Positions 23,240-26,800 of a stretch of DNA of 26,800 bases are shown piece after piece; within the stretch, counting starts at the first letter, position 1; each line of letters starts with the position of its first letter. Made by a program: the position numbers and the translations under genes. The notes under the pieces were generated by a model. The model ran no database searches. It had not been told where the DNA came from and saw nothing but the letters and a program-made list of their open reading frames with translations. This stretch comes from Ruminococcus flavefaciens (lineage in GTDB: Bacteria > Bacillota > Clostridia > Oscillospirales > Ruminococcaceae). Location: assembly GCA_002371825.1 (NCBI GenBank), contig DFHF01000013.1, positions 1 through 26,800 of the forward strand, given 5' to 3'.

Positions 23240-25651
23240 ATGAAAAACGGAATAGTCGAAACAGAAACAGTGAGACAGATAAAGCGCATAAGGGCTGATA
23301 TCGACACAGGTCTTACCGCCGAGCAGGTGGCTCAGCGCAAAGAGGAGGGGATGGATAATAAGCCGGTAGAATCTCCGTCAAAGACAACAAAGGAGATAAT
23401 CTCCGACAACGTATTCACCTATTTTAATCTGCTTTTTGCGGTACTCTCCGCCATGCTGATAGCGGTAGGTTCCTACAGAGACCTTACCTTTATGCCGATA
23501 ATCATAGCCAATACGCTGATAGGAATAATCCAGGAGCTCCGCTCAAAAGCAGTGCTTGACAAGCTGACGATGCTCAATGCACCGGTGACCACTGTCATCC
23601 GTGACGGAAAAGAGATAACGGTGAAGTCAAAGGAGCTTGTCCTTGATGATATAGCAGTTTTCAGGGCAGGCAATCAGATAAGTGCAGACGCAGTAGTAGT
23701 CGGAGGTCATGTCTCCGTAAACGAGTCACTTCTTACAGGAGAATCTGACGAAATAACCAAGAAAAACGGAGATAAGCTCATGTCGGGAAGCTATATAGTA
23801 TCAGGCTCCTGCAAGGCCAGACTTGAAAAAGTGGGCAGAGCCTCCTATATCTCACAGCTTACACTTCAGGCGAAAAAGACCAAAAAGGGCGAGCAGTCAG
23901 AGATGATACGCTCCCTTAACAGGATAGTAAAGTGCGCCGGAATAATCATCATCCCCATAGGAATATTTATGTTCATACAGCAGTATTCACTTAATGATGA
24001 TATCAAATCGAGCATACAGTCAATGGTAGCTTCAATCATAGGAATGATACCTGAGGGACTTTTCCTCATAGCCAGTGCTACACTTGCGGTAAGTGCAATG
24101 AGACTTGCACTTGAGAAGGTGCTTGTCCACGATATGAAGTGCATAGAGGCTCTTGCGAGAGTAAATGTGCTCTGTGTAGATAAGACAGGAACCATAACCG
24201 AAAATACCATGGCAGTCACATCTGTTATACCTGTAGCAGGAGATATGTCTGAGAATGAGATAAACGGTCTTCTCAGTGATTTTGCCGCAGCTCAGGCGGC
24301 TGATAATGAGACGATGAGAGCGGTCAAGAATTATTTCAAGCGCCCTGCCGGAAAGCCTGCCGCAGGACACACCGGCTTCTCCTCCGAGTTCAAATACAGC
24401 AGTGTAACCTTCAATGACGGAGCATATGTGCTTGGAGCACCGGATTTCATACTTGGAGGAAATTATGCCCGCTACAGTGACACAATAGAGTCCAATGGAA
24501 GAAAGGGCTACAGAGTACTTGCCTTCGGACGGTATTTCGGACATCCGGACGGAAGAGCCCTCGAAAGCGATGTTGAGCCTATATGCTTTGTTATCCTTTC
24601 AAATCCGATAAGGAAGGACGCTCCGGACACATTCAGGTATTTTGCTGAGCAGGGAGTGGATATCAAGGTCATCTCCGGCGATAATCCGGTTACAGTATCA
24701 GAGGTTGCAAAGCAGGCAGGAATACGTCACGCTGCCGATTATATAGACGCTTCCACACTCACGACGGATGAGTCTATCAATGATGCAGTCATAAGATATA
24801 CCGTTTTCGGAAGAGTTACTCCCGAGCAGAAGAGAAAGTTCATAAAGGCTCTTAAAAAGAACGGCAAGACGGTGGCAATGACCGGAGACGGAGTAAATGA
24901 TGTACTTGCACTTAAGGATGCAGACTGCTCAGTAGCTATGGCCTCAGGAAGCGATGCGGCCTGTCAGGCGGCACAGCTTGTACTGCTTGAATCGGACTTT
25001 TCAAAAATGCCGGATGTAGTTCTTGAGGGCCGAAAGGTTGTCAACAATCTTGAGCGCTCCGGAAGCTTGTTCCTTGTAAAGAATATTTTCTCGCTGATAC
25101 TCTCCATACTGACGATATGCGTAGGGATCAGCTATCCGCTCAAGCCCTCACAGATATCACTGATAAGTCTGTTCACAATAGGAATTCCGGCGCTTGTGCT
25201 CTCACAGATGCCGAATAAGGAGCTTATCAAGGGTAAATTCATTACAAACATCCTACTGAAGGCTCTGCCGGCGGGAATCACCGATACCATAATAGTTGCG
25301 GCCATGATGTACTTCGGAAACATCTTCGGAGTCAGCCAGACTGATATAGCAACGGCCTCAACGATACTCCTCAGTATAGTAGGACTGATGATAGTCTTTG
25401 AGATAAGCAAGCCGATGGACGTATATAAAATGGGACTTTGGATAATCTGTGCTGTGGGACTTGTATTCTGTATGGTATTTGTCAGCAGCTTCTTTGACAT
25501 CACGAAGATGTCACCGAGATGTGTGCTGCTGTGTATCAATTTCTCAATAGTAGCCGAGCCATGCATGAGGTATCTCACACTGGGCATGAAGCAGGTACAG
25601 AAATTCTTCATCCGCACAGATGAAAGCAAAAAAGAAAATACTGCTGCATAA
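23240..25651 (+). CDS. Cation-transporting P-type ATPase, substrate uncertain
   Basis: An ATP-driven membrane pump. The 803-aa product has the actuator motif TGES (166-169), a TM4 motif PEGL (271-274), phosphorylated D314 in DKTGT, nucleotide-domain KGYRVLAF (422-429), GDNP (480-483) and GDGVND (549-554). PEGL resembles calcium and magnesium pumps (P2/P3-like) and there is no CPC or heavy-metal N-terminal domain, so it is not a copper or zinc P1B pump. The nucleotide domain is compact (about 320-450), smaller than in PacL-type pumps. About eight to ten membrane spans are visible. The start has GAGG 12 nt upstream. It belongs with poorly characterised Firmicute pumps; calcium, manganese or another ion cannot be decided. 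Confidence 0.9.
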   Translation: MKNGIVETETVRQIKRIRADIDTGLTAEQVAQRKEEGMDNKPVESPSKTTKEIISDNVFTYFNLLFAVLSAMLIAVGSYRDLTFMPIIIANTLIGIIQELRSKAVLDKLTMLNAPVTTVIRDGKEITVKSKELVLDDIAVFRAGNQISADAVVVGGHVSVNESLLTGESDEITKKNGDKLMSGSYIVSGSCKARLEKVGRASYISQLTLQAKKTKKGEQSEMIRSLNRIVKCAGIIIIPIGIFMFIQQYSLNDDIKSSIQSMVASIIGMIPEGLFLIASATLAVSAMRLALEKVLVHDMKCIEALARVNVLCVDKTGTITENTMAVTSVIPVAGDMSENEINGLLSDFAAAQAADNETMRAVKNYFKRPAGKPAAGHTGFSSEFKYSSVTFNDGAYVLGAPDFILGGNYARYSDTIESNGRKGYRVLAFGRYFGHPDGRALESDVEPICFVILSNPIRKDAPDTFRYFAEQGVDIKVISGDNPVTVSEVAKQAGIRHAADYIDASTLTTDESINDAVIRYTVFGRVTPEQKRKFIKALKKNGKTVAMTGDGVNDVLALKDADCSVAMASGSDAACQAAQLVLLESDFSKMPDVVLEGRKVVNNLERSGSLFLVKNIFSLILSILTICVGISYPLKPSQISLISLFTIGIPALVLSQMPNKELIKGKFITNILLKALPAGITDTIIVAAMMYFGNIFGVSQTDIATASTILLSIVGLMIVFEISKPMDVYKMGLWIICAVGLVFCMVFVSSFFDITKMSPRCVLLCINFSIVAEPCMRYLTLGMKQVQKFFIRTDESKKENTAA

Positions 25652-25680
25652 CGTGGAAGCAGCAGGCATTATAAAAAAGA

Positions 25681-25707
25681 AAGGGCACACTTTAACAGTG
25701 TGCCCTT
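25681..25707. terminator. Terminator between the P-type ATPase and the heavy-metal protein gene
   Basis: A perfect 11-bp stem (25681-25691 with 25697-25707) has a 5-nt loop. The A-rich run just before it (25673-25682) gives a strong T-tail for the minus-strand gene; the plus-strand tail is weak. Confidence 0.82.
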
Positions 25708-25718
25708 AGCGTTAAATA

Positions 25719-25976
25719 TTACTTCTTTCCGAACAGAGAAAATCCTTTTTTCTCGTATGGCTCTGAGGAGATATCCAGTAGCTTGTATCCTGTTTTCTCC
25801 ACGGTCTCACGGAGCATAGCTTCATCGAGAGCGTTTTCAGAGATTATCTCTGTTTCACCTTTAGAGTGAGAAGAATTTACTTTCTTGACCTTGAAGGCAT
25901 TGCGTACAGCATCATTCATATGAGCCTCACACATACCGCACATCATTCCGTCAATTTTTAAAATAGTTTTTATCAT
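25719..25976 (-). CDS. Heavy-metal-associated domain protein (CopZ-like)
   Basis: A small cytoplasmic metal carrier of the HMA fold. The 85-aa product has the metal site GMMCGMCEAHM (10-20) with C13 and C16, and the expected beta-alpha-beta order. A lysine-rich tail (about 73-85, KKGFSLFGKK) extends beyond the usual 65-70 residues. Copper(I) is the most frequent ligand of this family. AGGA is 7 nt before the ATG, within the upstream ORF, whose stop overlaps this start (ATGA). The converging P-type ATPase is not a copper pump by motif, so the partner lies elsewhere. Confidence 0.87.
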   Translation of the reverse strand: MIKTILKIDGMMCGMCEAHMNDAVRNAFKVKKVNSSHSKGETEIISENALDEAMLRETVEKTGYKLLDISSEPYEKKGFSLFGKK

Positions 25977-26110
25977 TGCTTTTCCTGATCTCCTTTGTGT
26001 GAACGCTTATCCTTTTTCATTCCTTTTGAGATACAGCTGTTTGCAGCAGCGGCTGCCAGAACGGCTGAAACTGTGACCCAGAAATCGGTATTATTCAAAA
26101 GATCATTCAT
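25973..26110 (-). CDS. Small membrane protein, 45 aa, coupled to the heavy-metal protein
   Basis: This short ORF reads from ATG at 26110 to a TGA that overlaps the ATG of the next gene by ATGA. GAGG lies 6 nt before its start. The product has an acidic-neutral start, one hydrophobic, Ala-rich segment (about 10-28) with a single Cys at 26, and a strongly basic tail (about 29-45). That suggests a single-pass membrane peptide. A promoter at 26179-26207 precedes it. Coupled reading and a good ribosome binding site favour a real gene; I know no family for it. Confidence 0.65.
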   Translation of the reverse strand: MNDLLNNTDFWVTVSAVLAAAAANSCISKGMKKDKRSHKGDQEKQ

Positions 26111-26178
26111 AATTAACCTCACGAACTCCTTCCGTCCGTAATGATCGATAATAAAGCCTAATAAAGGCTGATAAGTAG

Positions 26179-26207
26179 ATTCTATATCTTTTGCGTGAGA
26201 AAATCAA
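26179..26207 (-). promoter_or_regulatory. Promoter of the small membrane protein/heavy-metal protein operon
   Basis: On the minus strand, TTGATT (26202-26207) and TAGAAT (26179-26184) are separated by 17 bp. The leader of about 65 nt holds a small stem, AGCCT (26155-26159) with AGGCT (26165-26169). Confidence 0.65.
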
Positions 26208-26396
26208 TGACGAAATTGTGAATTTTATGACATATCGATGAATAATCGTGAGTTTAGTCAAAGTCTGGCAATGATCAATAATGTGCGTTGTGCATATTGT
26301 ACATTATTTAAGCTGGCACAAGTTTATAGATTAAATGAAGCCGGAGAATTTTTTGCGTCAAAATGTCCGAATGGAGTGTATAAAAGCGTATAGGAG
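26208..26396. other. AT-rich intergenic stretch with nested dyads
   Basis: This is the centre of a 393-bp gap between the 45-codon ORF and the flavodoxin. It contains AATAATGT (26277-26284) with ACATTATT (26301-26308), a perfect 8-bp inverted repeat. Inside is the near-palindrome TGTGCATATTGTACA (26289-26303). Both could bind a regulator of the divergent promoters. A 51-codon open frame (26238-26393) crosses it but has no ribosome binding site. Confidence 0.4.
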
Positions 26397-26425
26397 TTGA
26401 TAGTGTGTGCTAACTTTGGTATAAT
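26397..26425 (+). promoter_or_regulatory. Flavodoxin promoter
   Basis: TTGATA (26397-26402) and TATAAT (26420-26425) are separated by 17 bp. The leader of about 70 nt begins with a stem closed by a GAAA tetraloop (26436-26442 with 26447-26453) and has a second small stem GTTAG/CTAAC (26470-26474, 26481-26485) just before the ribosome binding site. Confidence 0.82.
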
Positions 26426-26503
26426 ATACACGTTGTAGCGTTGAAAAACGTTATTATTTTTGAATATATGTTAGCGCAGTCTAACAGAAAGGATATGATA
26501 ATC

Positions 26504-26800
26504 ATGGCAAAGATCGCAGTTGTATTCTGGAGCGGCACAGGCAATACTGAGGCTATGGCAAACGCTGTAGCTGACGGAGCAAAGGAGAAGGGCGCAGAGG
26601 CAGTTCTTCTCGGAGCATCTGATATTTCAGCAGCTTCTGTTGGAGACTATGACGCATTCGCATTCGGCTGTCCTGCAATGGGAGCAGAGGTACTTGAAGA
26701 AGACGAGTTCCAGCCCATGTGGGATAGTATCAAGGGTTCACTCAGCGGAAAGAAGATCGTACTTTTCGGTTCCTACGGCTGGGGCGACGGTGAGTGGATG
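26504..26800 (+). CDS. Flavodoxin (partial, runs off the right edge)
   Basis: A small FMN electron carrier that can replace ferredoxin under iron limitation. The first 99 codons are present. The FMN phosphate loop SGTGNTEAM (10-18) follows the first strand KIAVVFW; the 50s loop region FGCPAMGAEVLEE and the later YGWGDGEWM contact the isoalloxazine ring in clostridial flavodoxins. ATG at 26504 is preceded by AAAGGATATG. Roughly 40 further residues are expected beyond the window. Confidence 0.95.
   Translation, partial: MAKIAVVFWSGTGNTEAMANAVADGAKEKGAEAVLLGASDISAASVGDYDAFAFGCPAMGAEVLEEDEFQPMWDSIKGSLSGKKIVLFGSYGWGDGEWM

Noticed and set aside
23240..25976. P-type ATPase and HMA protein as a copper efflux pair
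   Set aside because: The ATPase has PEGL instead of CPC and no metal-binding N-terminal domain, and the genes converge with a terminator between them.
1..26800. CRISPR array, prophage or integrated element at the tRNA genes
   Set aside because: No regularly spaced repeats, integrase, transposase or phage genes were found, and the tRNA 3' ends are not duplicated in the window.

Overview
The window reads as chromosome of a Gram-positive, anaerobic Firmicute of the Clostridia, most likely the genus Ruminococcus or a near relative in the Oscillospiraceae. Four things point there: clostridial sporulation regulators (Spo0A and the SpoIIAA-SpoIIAB-SigF operon), strong purine-rich ribosome binding sites with frequent TTG starts, sigma-A promoters with 16-17 bp spacers almost everywhere, and a secreted CE2-like carbohydrate esterase with a dockerin-type calcium loop, typical of plant-fibre-degrading ruminococci. 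The species is not determinable from sequence alone. No prophage, insertion sequence with a transposase, CRISPR array or rRNA is present; most of the window is ordinary core chromosome.

Layout. 1-415: a short stretch with clustered heptamers, then a tRNA-Leu/tRNA-Ser pair on the minus strand with its own promoter and terminator. 567-1524: spo0A, with two candidate 0A boxes one helical turn apart just upstream of its promoter. 1529-5275: a minus-strand aminoacyl-tRNA synthetase operon (gltX then a divergent metG). 5285-5624: a compact hairpin-rich repeat element with 15-bp terminal inverted repeats and 12-bp flanking direct repeats, set between the divergent gltX and lepA promoters. 5664-9431: plus-strand operon lepA, two small membrane proteins, hemW. 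9433-10836: minus-strand spoIIAA-spoIIAB-sigF, ending one base from hemW.

10946-15524: flavin reductase; a DUF3343/cysteine desulfurase pair; cdaA-cdaR for cyclic di-AMP synthesis. 15564-18099: secreted esterase and a zinc-ribbon membrane protein. 18138-20889: minus-strand putP, then cyclophilin with a membrane-anchored protein of unknown function. 20942-23130: a NapA-type cation/proton antiporter with a patatin-like hydrolase. 23130-25651: a P-type ATPase of uncertain substrate. 25681-26207: minus-strand heavy-metal-associated protein and an overlapping 45-codon membrane ORF. 26397 to the end: promoter and first 99 codons of a flavodoxin.

The most useful leads are the structured repeat element at 5285-5624, the putative Spo0A autoregulatory sites, the MetRS with a degenerate KMSKS loop, the half-dockerin esterase, the coupled 45-residue ORF, and the inverted repeat straddling the antiporter -35 box. 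I see no clearly undescribed multi-gene system.
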